Positions 17,195 to 25,666 of a stretch of DNA of 64,000 nucleotides are shown in pieces. The notes beneath the pieces are model-generated. The model did not search any database. It had not been told where the DNA came from and worked only from the letters and a program-made list of their open reading frames with translations. Position numbers and translations under genes: made by a program. The DNA is from Capsulimonadaceae bacterium (GTDB lineage Bacteria; Armatimonadota; Armatimonadia; Armatimonadales; Capsulimonadaceae). Positions within the stretch are counted from its first letter, which is position 1; each line of letters opens with the position of its first letter. Where the stretch lies: contig JARLGU010000050.1 in assembly GCA_031292625.1 (NCBI GenBank), forward strand, positions 1 through 64,000, read 5' to 3'.

Positions 17195-17679
17195 TCGTAA
17201 TTCTCCTTTGTGAACGCCGGTCTATTGCCGGCACTGGTAAGCACCGTCGCGGCAAACGCCTCGCGCAGCGCCGGATCCGTAATGCCCATCTTCTCAGCTT
17301 GGGCCTGCTGTTCATCGGTTAACTGCTGCCAGCAACCGCCATCCTCGTAGAGGTCCCCGTCCGTCGCAGACGGCAGATTCAACGCCGTCGGCGCTGACTT
17401 GCGAACCGCGCCCGCTGCCTCGATTCCGTAGCGCGCATCCGCCTCTGCCCGCCATCCATCTCGTAGCGCGGTGACCGCATCGATCGGAAGCACCTCGCAC
17501 TGCCCCTGTAGACGAAGGCCCACTTCAGGTCCGTAGGCCCGGACCGCCTGCCCCTTCGCGTCAGCCCGAACCTGTGACGCGTACTGACGTCCCAGCGCCG
17601 CATCCGCCCACAGCGCCTCAAGCTCCTTACGCGACGTGATCCCAATCTCGCGACACATTTCCATCAATTCAGCATCCAT
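17191..17679 (-). CDS. Scaffold protein from an in-frame internal start
   Basis: ATG 17679 lies inside the protease gene in the same frame, directly behind AAAGGAGGAACG, one of the strongest ribosome sites of the module. The 162-residue product (MDAELMEMCREIGITSRKEL...) is charged and mostly helical, as scaffolds are, and shares its C-terminus with the full protease. In lambda the scaffold Nu3 is made in the same way from gene C. The role is inferred from this arrangement. Confidence 0.75.
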   Translation of the reverse strand: MDAELMEMCREIGITSRKELEALWADAALGRQYASQVRADAKGQAVRAYGPEVGLRLQGQCEVLPIDAVTALRDGWRAEADARYGIEAAGAVRKSAPTALNLPSATDGDLYEDGGCWQQLTDEQQAQAEKMGITDPALREAFAATVLTSAGNRPAFTKENYE

Positions 17680-18687
17680 CGTTCCTCCTTTCACTCCGTC
17701 TCCGTCGCAGACCTGAGGCCCTCGAACGACAGGAGGGGACCCGCTTGCTAGACGATGGGATTCTTCGTTGCCAACCGTCCCGTGCAGAGCGGCGAAGAAC
17801 TCATCCACGCTCGCCACCTTGTCGACCAACCCCTTCGCCACGGCCGCTTTACCAACATATGTTCGTGCTTCGAGCGCAGATATGGCCTCTCCGCTGATGC
17901 CTCGCATCAGCGACACGCTCGACACGAACTGCGCATTGATCTCTTCGGTTAGCCGTCTAAAATCGTCCGCCTGATCGTCCGTTAGCGGCGCGCCGTCCAC
18001 GCCTGCGCCTTTGAACTTGCCCGTTCCAATCACGTGCACCGCAATGCCCGCCGTTTCATGCGCCTTGCTCGAGTCCTCGACTACGAGCAGCGTTCCGATA
18101 CTCCCAACCTGCGCTGTCCGATTGCAATAGATAAAGTCCGCCTGCGAGGCCGCCCAGTACGCCGCCGAACAGCCCACATCCTCGATGTAAGCTCCGACCG
18201 GCTTTCTGCCACGTGCAGCTCGAATCTCGTCAGCAAGATCCGCTGTCCCCGAGACCTGCCCGCCAGGCGAATCCACAATCAACGCAATTGCTCTCACGGC
18301 CTCGTCCATCGCAGCCTGGCGGATCGCCCGCCTGAGCAACACGGTGCTCGTATTTTGCCCCCAGGATACCGGTCGCTTCGTCATCACGCCGGCGACGCAC
18401 AAGCATGCAACTCCGTTGTCATCCAGCGTGTACGGCCGATCGGAGGACGCTCCTTCTTCCGCTCTCGCGTCGAGATTTTGCTGCGCGATGTCGGTTTCCG
18501 CCTCGGCAAACTCAGCCGAATGCGCCGCAAAATCCAGCCGGTCCAGCGCCTTTCGCAAGCCCGCCGCGGCACGCGGCTCAATCGCCCAAACGCTGTCGAT
18601 CCCAGCAATCACAGCCAGCGCCCCGCCATCGATGCATATCTTCGGACTCACTCGCCCAGTAAATCGTCCCAATGAAGGCAGTATCAT
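17191..18687 (-). CDS. Prohead protease, S49 (SppA/lambda C-like), with C-terminal scaffold region
   Basis: The 498-residue protein matures the capsid. It has a DSPGG motif (139-143), the nucleophile Ser174 in GCSAAYWAA, and Lys226 in GKFKG. The 52-residue Ser-Lys spacing equals that of the SppA dyad. From residue 337 an unrelated helical, charged segment follows, which can be made separately from an internal ATG. ATG 18687 follows GGAGGAATGG and overlaps the stop of a small gene as ATGA; an alternative ATG at 18783 lacks a good site but would give a plausible longer N-terminus. The arrangement parallels lambda C with Nu3. Confidence 0.9.
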   Translation of the reverse strand: MILPSLGRFTGRVSPKICIDGGALAVIAGIDSVWAIEPRAAAGLRKALDRLDFAAHSAEFAEAETDIAQQNLDARAEEGASSDRPYTLDDNGVACLCVAGVMTKRPVSWGQNTSTVLLRRAIRQAAMDEAVRAIALIVDSPGGQVSGTADLADEIRAARGRKPVGAYIEDVGCSAAYWAASQADFIYCNRTAQVGSIGTLLVVEDSSKAHETAGIAVHVIGTGKFKGAGVDGAPLTDDQADDFRRLTEEINAQFVSSVSLMRGISGEAISALEARTYVGKAAVAKGLVDKVASVDEFFAALHGTVGNEESHRLASGSPPVVRGPQVCDGDGVKGGTMDAELMEMCREIGITSRKELEALWADAALGRQYASQVRADAKGQAVRAYGPEVGLRLQGQCEVLPIDAVTALRDGWRAEADARYGIEAAGAVRKSAPTALNLPSATDGDLYEDGGCWQQLTDEQQAQAEKMGITDPALREAFAATVLTSAGNRPAFTKENYE

Positions 18688-18827
18688 CCATTCCTCCACC
18701 CTGTCGCGCCAGCGCCGGATCGCACGCCAGCCCATCCAACCCAACGAGCTGACGTCGCGAAGCGGCAATCGAAAAATGGCCATCCGGCCACGGAGAACTT
18801 CTGATCCCTTTTCACTCTCTCATTCAT
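18684..18827 (-). CDS. Possible 47-residue protein coupled to portal and protease
   Basis: ATG 18827 overlaps the portal stop as ATGA and has GGGGGAGAC in front. Its own stop overlaps ATG 18687 of the protease as ATGA. The product begins MNERVKRDQKFSV and ends Gly/Trp-rich. It resembles nothing I know. The two coupled overlaps argue for translation, perhaps only to carry ribosomes from portal to protease. The competing reading is a longer protease starting at 18783. Confidence 0.45.
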   Translation of the reverse strand: MNERVKRDQKFSVAGWPFFDCRFATSARWVGWAGVRSGAGATGWRNG

Positions 18828-20182
18828 GTCTCCCCCTGCCCCACCGGTCCGCTGCCGGTCACTGCCATCGCAGCCGTTTCCTGCGATGTCCATCCCTCGT
18901 CACGCTTCCTGGCCTCGTTCGCAATCTCAAGCGCCTCCGCCTGCGCATCGGTAAGCCGCTGATTGGCTCGTACGGGTTCGATCTCTACTGCCGCCTTCAG
19001 GGGCAGCCCCAGGAGCCGCAAGTGCAAATTCGCCGACTTGACGAGAGGGGCCGCAGCCTTCGACACAATGCTCTCCAACCCCTTCGCGTAGATCTGCCAG
19101 TCTACGTTGCTCCACGTCTCCGTCGATCCTTCGACGACGCCCATCAGCGACGGCATCTGCTTCAGGCCCTGGATCAAACGCAACCGCAACATCGACCAGA
19201 TCCCCGGCAAGTCCGGCATCTTGTCGCCAGCGCCCACCGAGTTCACCTTGTCGTTCACGCCATGGAAAAATGCATCGTCCGGTTGCAGCCCCGCGAAGAT
19301 GTTGACCACCTCCTGCTGCTTCTGCACCACCCAGTTGTCAATCTCCGTCGGGTCCGTGATCCCGACAACATCCCGAGCCGTGCGCGCCCAGCCCTCGTAA
19401 TCAAGCGCGACATCGATCTTCGGCATGCCGATCCGGTGGAACGCGAGCGTCATGTCCCGGATAAACGCCAGACATTCGAGCACCGGCGTCAAAGCCGCCG
19501 CGAATGGCGCACGACCGTAAGGGTCGTCGGGAAAGCCATCCATCGTCGCATAAAAGAACCGTTCCATTGGCATCGGCTCATAGACGCCGCCCATGCCCGA
19601 CGAAAAGATCCCTATGCCATTCGGATCAGCCGTTTGCCGCTGATAGAGTGCAAGGGTTCCATCGTCCTCGCGACGGAAACGGAGTGTGAGAGAATTCACC
19701 GGCCATACCTGCGCCAAGCCTGATCCCTGACGCCCAGGCACGGCCTCAACCGCGCACATTCCCGAGAACATCACCATCAGAAAATTGCGCGAAAGGCAAT
19801 CGTTGAAATTCCCAACTTCGTCAGGGAGACCGTCAAAAAGCGCGTTAATAGCAGCCGTCCCTGTCGCATCTTCCTCGCTGCCTCCATCTGCCCGAACCGT
19901 CATCGCCTTAATACGGACGCTTCCCGGCGCACAGCCCAGCCGCACGCCGTTCCAAACCGCCAGGCCCACTTCGGGCACGACATCGGGGAGAAGGGAAATC
20001 AGCTCGAGCGGCTGCTGCACCGCCATCCGCGCAAGGCCTTCGAGGCTCTGGACCGCCGCTGACGTCCCCATGTCGACCCCGCGCCGCGCAATATAGCCAA
20101 GCCCGCCCTTCCCAAACAGCACCTGTCCGGCGCCTTGACTCACCCGGCTTTGTCTCACTCTTTGAGCGATCGGCATTCTCAT
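18824..20182 (-). CDS. Portal protein, Mu gp29-like (DUF935 type)
   Basis: The 452-residue protein forms the DNA entry ring at one vertex of the head. Typical parts are RFRREDDGTLALYQR (about 167-181), ERFFYATMDGFPDDPYGRA (about 207-225), a long helical wing and a C-terminal Gln/Glu-rich tail. ATG 20182 follows GAAGAGAT. It lies between the large terminase and the protease, as expected. No gp30-like minor head gene follows it, unlike in Mu. Confidence 0.85.
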   Translation of the reverse strand: MRMPIAQRVRQSRVSQGAGQVLFGKGGLGYIARRGVDMGTSAAVQSLEGLARMAVQQPLELISLLPDVVPEVGLAVWNGVRLGCAPGSVRIKAMTVRADGGSEEDATGTAAINALFDGLPDEVGNFNDCLSRNFLMVMFSGMCAVEAVPGRQGSGLAQVWPVNSLTLRFRREDDGTLALYQRQTADPNGIGIFSSGMGGVYEPMPMERFFYATMDGFPDDPYGRAPFAAALTPVLECLAFIRDMTLAFHRIGMPKIDVALDYEGWARTARDVVGITDPTEIDNWVVQKQQEVVNIFAGLQPDDAFFHGVNDKVNSVGAGDKMPDLPGIWSMLRLRLIQGLKQMPSLMGVVEGSTETWSNVDWQIYAKGLESIVSKAAAPLVKSANLHLRLLGLPLKAAVEIEPVRANQRLTDAQAEALEIANEARKRDEGWTSQETAAMAVTGSGPVGQGET

Positions 20183-20246
20183 ATTCGTATCTCTTCCGCC
20201 TCTCCGACCAGAACCTTACCGCACGCGGCTCGGCTGCGGCCAGCCG

Positions 20247-21644
20247 CTAAGCCCGATGCACCGCCGCATAGACCGGACGCGCCGAGGCCAGCTTTGCCTC
20301 GTCCGGCTGCACCAGTTCCACGAACGCATCGCTTGCGGCGTCCACCTGATCGTCGTGCTTGCCAAGCGGAAACGTCCGCAACTCCTCGATCAACGCACTG
20401 TTCCAGTCTCCGCGAACGAGCCGGACATTCCCTGCGTTTACCTGAGCCGAAAACGGGTCAGCCCGCAGACTCTTCTTCCCGCTCACCGGATGAACATGGA
20501 CGCTGTACCCCCGAAGCATGCGCACAAAAGACGTCGACGCTTCCTTACCCGCCGCGCCGGGGTCCTGAGGTCCTCGGATCGCGACACCGCGGCCGTCCAT
20601 CGTGGCCACCTTCCGGATCCGTGCATTTCGCTCGTCCGTCGACCATTGTCCACGCGCAACGTCGATTACATAAAAGACACCGCAGGCATCGACACCCATT
20701 AAAACTCCGGCCGTGTAGTCTCCCTCGCGCTCCGTCGCCGCAAGATCCCACGCACGAACACGGCGAACCGTTTCCGGAAGATCCGCCGCGTCCACGATAT
20801 CCAGCCGGTCGACCTTGAAGAACACTCCCTCGCGCGGCGTCGGATTCTGCTGGTACAGCGCCTGCCACGATCGCTCCCCGTGCTTAGCGGACAGCACGGA
20901 GCGCAGGCGCTTGAGCGCCGGAACATCGTAGCGCTCCGGCCACAATGCCTCCCCGGGCGCGCGTCCCAAAGGATCGTCCTCCTCCGCAATCGCCGGCAAT
21001 TTCAATACCGTCCAACGACCAGGCTCCGATGCCACCGCCTGCGACCCAATGTCGTCCTCGTGCCATAGCGTCATGATCAAGACAATCGCGCCGCTTGGTT
21101 CAAGCCGAGTATAGATGTCGTTTGAATACCAGTCCCAGGCATTCTCGCGAAAGACCTCGCTCTCCGCATCTTCGCGACGCTTAATCGGGTCATCGATCAC
21201 CACCAGAGAAAAGCCGATCCCAGTCGGCGGCGAGCCAACTCCTCGGGCAACAAACAAGCCGCCGCTTGTCGTCTCCCATTCATCGGCCGCCTTCTTGTCC
21301 GGTGCCAGAATCCCCCACTCCTTCGCGTGATTCCGCGCCCGCCGCCCGAGTTTGCTTGCAAACCGCTGGTTGTAGCCCGTCACCAGAACATTTGTTCCCA
21401 CATTCCGCAGCAACCACTTCAATGGCAAACGATAGGTCACCGTTTCGCTTTTGCCATGGCGCGGAGGCATATGGATCGCCAACCGGTCGATCTCTCCGCG
21501 CTCCAAAGCATCGATGTGCCCGGCAATCATACGAATGTGCGGCGGATCTACCGTCCAACCTTCAGGCAGCGTCGCACGGAGAAACTCGAGATAATCGGTG
21601 GCCTCTGCCGACGACGTAATCCGGCCAATATCCACAGGGTTCAA
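20247..21644 (-). CDS. Terminase large subunit
   Basis: The 465-residue protein drives genome packaging. The ATPase half shows Walker A PPRHGKS (60-66) and Walker B SLVVIDD (146-152), with a MTLWHEDD segment after it. The nuclease half shows WDLAATE and the C-terminal GKHDDQVDAASDA, the usual metal-binding acid positions. The start is TTG 21644 behind GAAGGGCGG; an in-frame GTG stands four codons on. Size and domain order are normal, so the gene looks intact. Confidence 0.92.
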   Translation of the reverse strand: MNPVDIGRITSSAEATDYLEFLRATLPEGWTVDPPHIRMIAGHIDALERGEIDRLAIHMPPRHGKSETVTYRLPLKWLLRNVGTNVLVTGYNQRFASKLGRRARNHAKEWGILAPDKKAADEWETTSGGLFVARGVGSPPTGIGFSLVVIDDPIKRREDAESEVFRENAWDWYSNDIYTRLEPSGAIVLIMTLWHEDDIGSQAVASEPGRWTVLKLPAIAEEDDPLGRAPGEALWPERYDVPALKRLRSVLSAKHGERSWQALYQQNPTPREGVFFKVDRLDIVDAADLPETVRRVRAWDLAATEREGDYTAGVLMGVDACGVFYVIDVARGQWSTDERNARIRKVATMDGRGVAIRGPQDPGAAGKEASTSFVRMLRGYSVHVHPVSGKKSLRADPFSAQVNAGNVRLVRGDWNSALIEELRTFPLGKHDDQVDAASDAFVELVQPDEAKLASARPVYAAVHRA

Positions 21645-21689
21645 TGTCCGCCCTTCGCTCCCGAGCAGCGGCGTGCTTGAAGCCGACGC

Positions 21690-21989
21690 CTATTTCATCG
21701 ACGCCACGGCGGCGCCCTCGCGCGCGCTCACGCTCCGCAGCGCATACTCGCCAAGCGCCTCGGCTCGCAACGTCTCCCCCGAACGGTTTGCCGACGGCGT
21801 GTCGATTACCGTCAGTCGGCATTCCCGAGCAATCGTCCGGTAATCCGGCATCCTAAGGCCCCGCGCTTCAGCCAACCATCGATACCAGCGGCGAACGTTC
21901 CGCCTGCCGATACGTGGAAGCAAGGCACATGCCGCGTCGACATCGACGCGCGAGCGATACAATTCAACGACTTCGCCGGGAATATCCAT
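21690..21989 (-). CDS. Probable terminase small subunit
   Basis: The 99-residue protein holds an N-terminal helix-turn-helix-like region (VVELYRSRVDVDAACALLPRIGRRNVRRWYRWLAEAR, given in part) and a helical C-terminus, which suits DNA recognition for packaging. It lies directly upstream of the large subunit, 45 bp away. The assignment rests mainly on position and size. ATG 21989 has AAGGAT about 13 bp upstream. Confidence 0.55.
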   Translation of the reverse strand: MDIPGEVVELYRSRVDVDAACALLPRIGRRNVRRWYRWLAEARGLRMPDYRTIARECRLTVIDTPSANRSGETLRAEALGEYALRSVSAREGAAVASMK

Positions 21990-22056
21990 GAAGACGCAAT
22001 CCTTGCTCGAATCAAAATTGACGTTTACGGTGACGTCAGCCGATCAATATTCTCGA

Positions 22057-22209
22057 TCACGGAACGGTGGATGAACACGATTGCAATAGCATCGCGTCTT
22101 CCACTTTCATATTGCCTTTCTCCTCGAACGGCGTAAACAAACGTCGCGAAATTTGGCACACGGCTTCGCGGTCCAACAGCGTCCGGCACGAAAAATACAG
22201 GCTCAGCAT
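22057..22209 (-). CDS. Possible 50-residue protein at the prophage edge
   Basis: A frame from ATG 22209 ends at 22057 and reads MLSLYFSCRTLLDREAV... An internal ATG (22108) has GGAGAAAGGCAAT before it and would give 17 residues. No known family. It may be a remnant of a longer gene at the border of prophage and chromosome. Confidence 0.25.
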   Translation of the reverse strand: MLSLYFSCRTLLDREAVCQISRRLFTPFEEKGNMKVEDAMLLQSCSSTVP

Positions 22210-22233
22210 GGCTAGGGGGAACGGGGATCGAGT

Positions 22234-24672
22234 CTAATTCGAGACGCCGCCCAGACGGAGGATGAATACGCCCAGAAGGACCTCTTCTGCTGCAATCGAG
22301 ATGGAAGTCTCCGCACGATCCGCAATCGCAGCGAGCACGAGGTGCCCCGGATCGTCGCCGCGACCGCCCGCCTTATTGGAGTCGAGCGACCGCAACAGGC
22401 AGGACGCCTTGTAAAGATGAATCGCCGCTCGATCGTACTGTCCGTCCAGGTACTCGTAAAGCGCCTGACGAATTCTCACCGCCGCCCGGGCGTTGCTTGC
22501 CGAGCCGGCTTTTCGATAAAGCTTCTGCAGGTTCGTGAGAATCTTCCGCACCGTCTCGTCCCGCGCATCGCCATCGAGCACAAGATACGCATAGAACGAG
22601 TCCTGACCGCCAAGCAGCGATCCCGTGGAGTTTAGGATCTCCCGCTCGACAAGGGGAGAAACGACTCTGTCATAAACGTCAAGCAGGCGAGGCGCAAGCT
22701 CGGCGCGGCCTGTTGCCGCCAGCGCTTCCGCCAGCGACGGCAGTACGGTGGCGTCCATCTCGATCTGCCATTGATCGAGAAGCGCGGCCACGACGCGATC
22801 GGAGTGCATCGCCTCCGGAAACCCGGAAAGCGCACGCGTTGCGGCAACCCGCACCGATGAATCGCGCTCGGAAACGATCGGCAACAAGATATCCGGAACC
22901 CGCCGGTCCTGCAGGCGGCCGAGTGCTTCGATCGCTGCCAACCGGCGTAGCGACGGCCCTCCCAGCTGGATCACCGCCGCGAGCGCGGGCAACGCCGACT
23001 TGTCCCCGATCTTGCCCAGCGCGACGGCAGCCTCGGGAGCAATGCCCGAGGCCACATCAGTGAGTTTGGTCACCAACGGCTGTACGGCTCGCGCATCGCC
23101 GATCTCGCCAAGCGATGTTGCCGCCTGCTCGCGAACCGGCAGTGAAACATCGTCAAGCGCTTTGACAAGTTCTTCAACCGCAACGGGCGTCTTCAGACGG
23201 CCCAACTGCTCAGCGGCCTTAACTCGCGTGCGGCTGTCGCCGGATCGTCCCAACCGGTGGATGGCGGTGAACGAACCGACCGGACGCGCTGCGCGCAATT
23301 GCCCTAATACGTATCGCGCGGACCGGCTTTCAGGCTCGTCCAGGCGCATCGCGTACGCAATCATAAGAAAACGCAATATCCCCGCCAGAAAGAACAACGC
23401 GTGGTAGCCGTTGCGGATCAGCCCATAGTCAGGATACGGCAGGGTCTTGAAGAAGTCGAGCAGTCCGCCGCCGATCAGCGGACAAATGCCGCCGACCAAT
23501 CCCACGAGCGCCGAATTGGCGCCCACATACGACGTGCGATCTTCGGACGGAGCCGCATTGACAATGATGTTGAACTGCGTGATCCCAACGCCCGCCCAGC
23601 CGATACCGCTAATCAGGTTAAGCAGTATGATAATCAGCTTGGAGTTCGAAAGCAGCAAGTGGCCGTGCGACATCGTCCACATTCCGGCGTATGCGTCAGG
23701 AACCGTCAAGCACCACATAAAGGGCGCGAAGATCACGAATACACAGGAGAGGACGAGAATCGGTTTATTCCCGTACTTATCCGCCAAGTAGCCCACCAAC
23801 GGCATGGCGACAAAACTCGCTACCGACGCCACCGTGCCGAGCAGCTGAATCGCGCTGTAAGACATGCGGAGATACTGCAGCATGTAGACGAGGAAAAACT
23901 GTCCCGCGATGGTCTGACAAACGACGTTCGCAAGCGTGAAATTCAGAACCCCCCGAAACTTGGCGTCCGCGAACGGAGTGCGAAGCAGCGACAACAGTGA
24001 TCGATTGGGCTGGAGTGGCTTCGCTGGAACGTCCGGACTCATCCGGCAGCAAATGAAGGATCCAAGCGCGAAAAGCAGGCCGATCGCAAACAAAAGGCTC
24101 GATGCTTGCAACTTGTTCCAATGGTATGAACGCAGCGCATGATCGAAGAACAGACCGCCTGCAACCGATACGACCATGCCGGTCACGCCAAGATAGACCG
24201 CGCGCAAGCCGAAATAGCGGCCCCGGTTCTCGAACGGGACGAGATCGCTCATCCAGTCCACCCACGTCGCCGCGGGAATTGCGCCAATTACGCTCGACAC
24301 GAAAGTCAGACCGAGAAGCGCGGGTACCCAGAGATGCCTCGGCAGAACGTAGGGGATCAATAAAAGAGGCAGCCAAACAAAGCGCGCGATCACGGAAAAG
24401 AAGGCGACAAAATCGCGGCGCGACGCGAAGCGGCGCATAACGCTCGGTCCCGCCAGCTGAAGGAGACCGAGCATCGCTGGGATACCGGTCAGTAAACCGA
24501 TCAGCACATTTGAGCAGCCGAGGGCGATTGCATAGCCTGTTTGAAAAGGCCCAGTCGTCAAAGTCCCGTAGACTGTAGCGATCGATCCCTCGATGATCCA
24601 CAGCCGGAGAGCCCCGCGCAAACGAGTGCGGCTTAGTCCATCAGGTCGATTGTCCGTGGCGTCTTCGATCAT
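22234..24672 (-). CDS. MFS transporter fused to HEAT repeats
   Basis: The 812-residue protein has twelve hydrophobic segments with MFS features (VDWMSDLVPFENRGRYFGLR loop, and VGYLADKYGNK between segments 6-7 of the fold) over roughly residues 1-440. From about 450 to 690 there are repeated helical pairs of the PBS-lyase HEAT type, such as VREQAATSLGEIGDARAVQPL and VRVAATRALSGF. A short helical tail follows. HEAT repeats generally bind partners, so a regulated or complex-bound transporter is likely; the substrate is unknown. ATG 24672 is used; a TTG stands two codons before. It is a single gene on this side of the prophage. Confidence 0.8.
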   Translation of the reverse strand: MIEDATDNRPDGLSRTRLRGALRLWIIEGSIATVYGTLTTGPFQTGYAIALGCSNVLIGLLTGIPAMLGLLQLAGPSVMRRFASRRDFVAFFSVIARFVWLPLLLIPYVLPRHLWVPALLGLTFVSSVIGAIPAATWVDWMSDLVPFENRGRYFGLRAVYLGVTGMVVSVAGGLFFDHALRSYHWNKLQASSLLFAIGLLFALGSFICCRMSPDVPAKPLQPNRSLLSLLRTPFADAKFRGVLNFTLANVVCQTIAGQFFLVYMLQYLRMSYSAIQLLGTVASVASFVAMPLVGYLADKYGNKPILVLSCVFVIFAPFMWCLTVPDAYAGMWTMSHGHLLLSNSKLIIILLNLISGIGWAGVGITQFNIIVNAAPSEDRTSYVGANSALVGLVGGICPLIGGGLLDFFKTLPYPDYGLIRNGYHALFFLAGILRFLMIAYAMRLDEPESRSARYVLGQLRAARPVGSFTAIHRLGRSGDSRTRVKAAEQLGRLKTPVAVEELVKALDDVSLPVREQAATSLGEIGDARAVQPLVTKLTDVASGIAPEAAVALGKIGDKSALPALAAVIQLGGPSLRRLAAIEALGRLQDRRVPDILLPIVSERDSSVRVAATRALSGFPEAMHSDRVVAALLDQWQIEMDATVLPSLAEALAATGRAELAPRLLDVYDRVVSPLVEREILNSTGSLLGGQDSFYAYLVLDGDARDETVRKILTNLQKLYRKAGSASNARAAVRIRQALYEYLDGQYDRAAIHLYKASCLLRSLDSNKAGGRGDDPGHLVLAAIADRAETSISIAAEEVLLGVFILRLGGVSN

Positions 24673-24759
24673 CCCCAACTAGTTCCGCGACTTCCCAGCA
24701 AATCCTTCCGCGTATTCAACAGTTTGTCATACGCCAATGTCGCGCACACAATAAAAACA

Positions 24760-24788
24760 CCGCCTCTTTCATGACACAAAAGAGGCGG
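24760..24788 (-). terminator. Rho-independent terminator
   Basis: A 10-bp stem CCGCCTCTTT/AAAGAGGCGG with a 9-nt loop lies 26 bp past the lipoprotein stop. Read leftward it is followed by TGTTTTTATT, so it ends the transcript of the 24814-25401 gene. Confidence 0.85.
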
Positions 24789-24813
24789 CACAAGCGAATT
24801 TTTGCGTTTCAGC

Positions 24814-25401
24814 CTATTGCGCGTGCCTGAGGTTCGCCGCGGCGCCGACATAGGTTAGAGTAATCACTTCTCCAACCTCCCTCTGGTATTTGCTGTTTGT
24901 TCCCGTCACTCCCGTCGTGCCGGTGAGCGTGAGCGTCAACGTCGAGCCAACTTGAGGTTGGCCATTTGCATTCGCATTCTCGAGGTTTGCAGTAAACGTG
25001 TCTACTTCAACAAGTGTCGAAGATCCCGAACTCCAATCCCACTGAACGGAAACCGTACTGCCCGATACGTTGTAAATACTGCCCGCCCCAACAGTCGTCC
25101 CGCCGAGACCGCTAACAGACGTCGTCAGGTCGTCGTTAAAAATGATCTCGTCGCCGGAGCCGCATGCATCGGTCCCCGTCACCTTAGTGAGCGTAAGGGT
25201 TCCGGGACAAGTCTGCTTCGTCGCCCCCTCATTGGTGAGCGATGTGATTTGCCAGGTTCCAATCACTGGCACGTTCGCTGTCGTCGTCGTTACAGGCGTC
25301 GAATACGTCGTGCCGCTACTGCTGCTGCTACTGCTGCTGCCGCCACAACCCGCAATCAGGAGAGAAAGGCATAGTACAATCAGGACCGCGAATATTCTCA
25401 C
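24814..25401 (-). CDS. Lipoprotein with Ser-rich linker
   Basis: The 195-residue protein begins with GTG 25401 behind GGAAGAGGTGAGAT. A signal sequence ends in the lipobox LIAGC (Cys at 19), followed by GG and eight Ser residues coded by a run of AGC/AGT-type triplets. The rest is a beta-rich domain (VIGTWQITSLTN...) that may be calycin-like. Location is a membrane, probably outer, surface. Function unknown. Confidence 0.8.
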   Translation of the reverse strand: MRIFAVLIVLCLSLLIAGCGGSSSSSSSSGTTYSTPVTTTTANVPVIGTWQITSLTNEGATKQTCPGTLTLTKVTGTDACGSGDEIIFNDDLTTSVSGLGGTTVGAGSIYNVSGSTVSVQWDWSSGSSTLVEVDTFTANLENANANGQPQVGSTLTLTLTGTTGVTGTNSKYQREVGEVITLTYVGAAANLRHAQ

Positions 25402-25666
25402 ATCTCACCTCTTCCCAAACCGTCGTTCACACGACCGTCCGTGTTGACCCGCGCCGACGCAAGCCGCGTGATCCGGCGTCATTTTACCGCGCCGACAGCG
25501 TCCTGTCTAGAGCGTCCGGTGCCTGTCCCGGGCGGATTGCTTTCGCAGAAGAACCGATGCCACTTTTGGTCGCCGCCAGCGCTCTCGGGACCAAGGGGTT
25601 TGCGTCCTTTCCTTCCGCATTCGGGCAAAGTCTCCGAAAGACGCGAGTCGTCGACATTGCAGTATC

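Noticed and set aside
18344-19723. A 459-residue rightward open frame
   Set aside because: It is antisense to the portal and protease genes, with low-complexity Arg/His composition and no family match.
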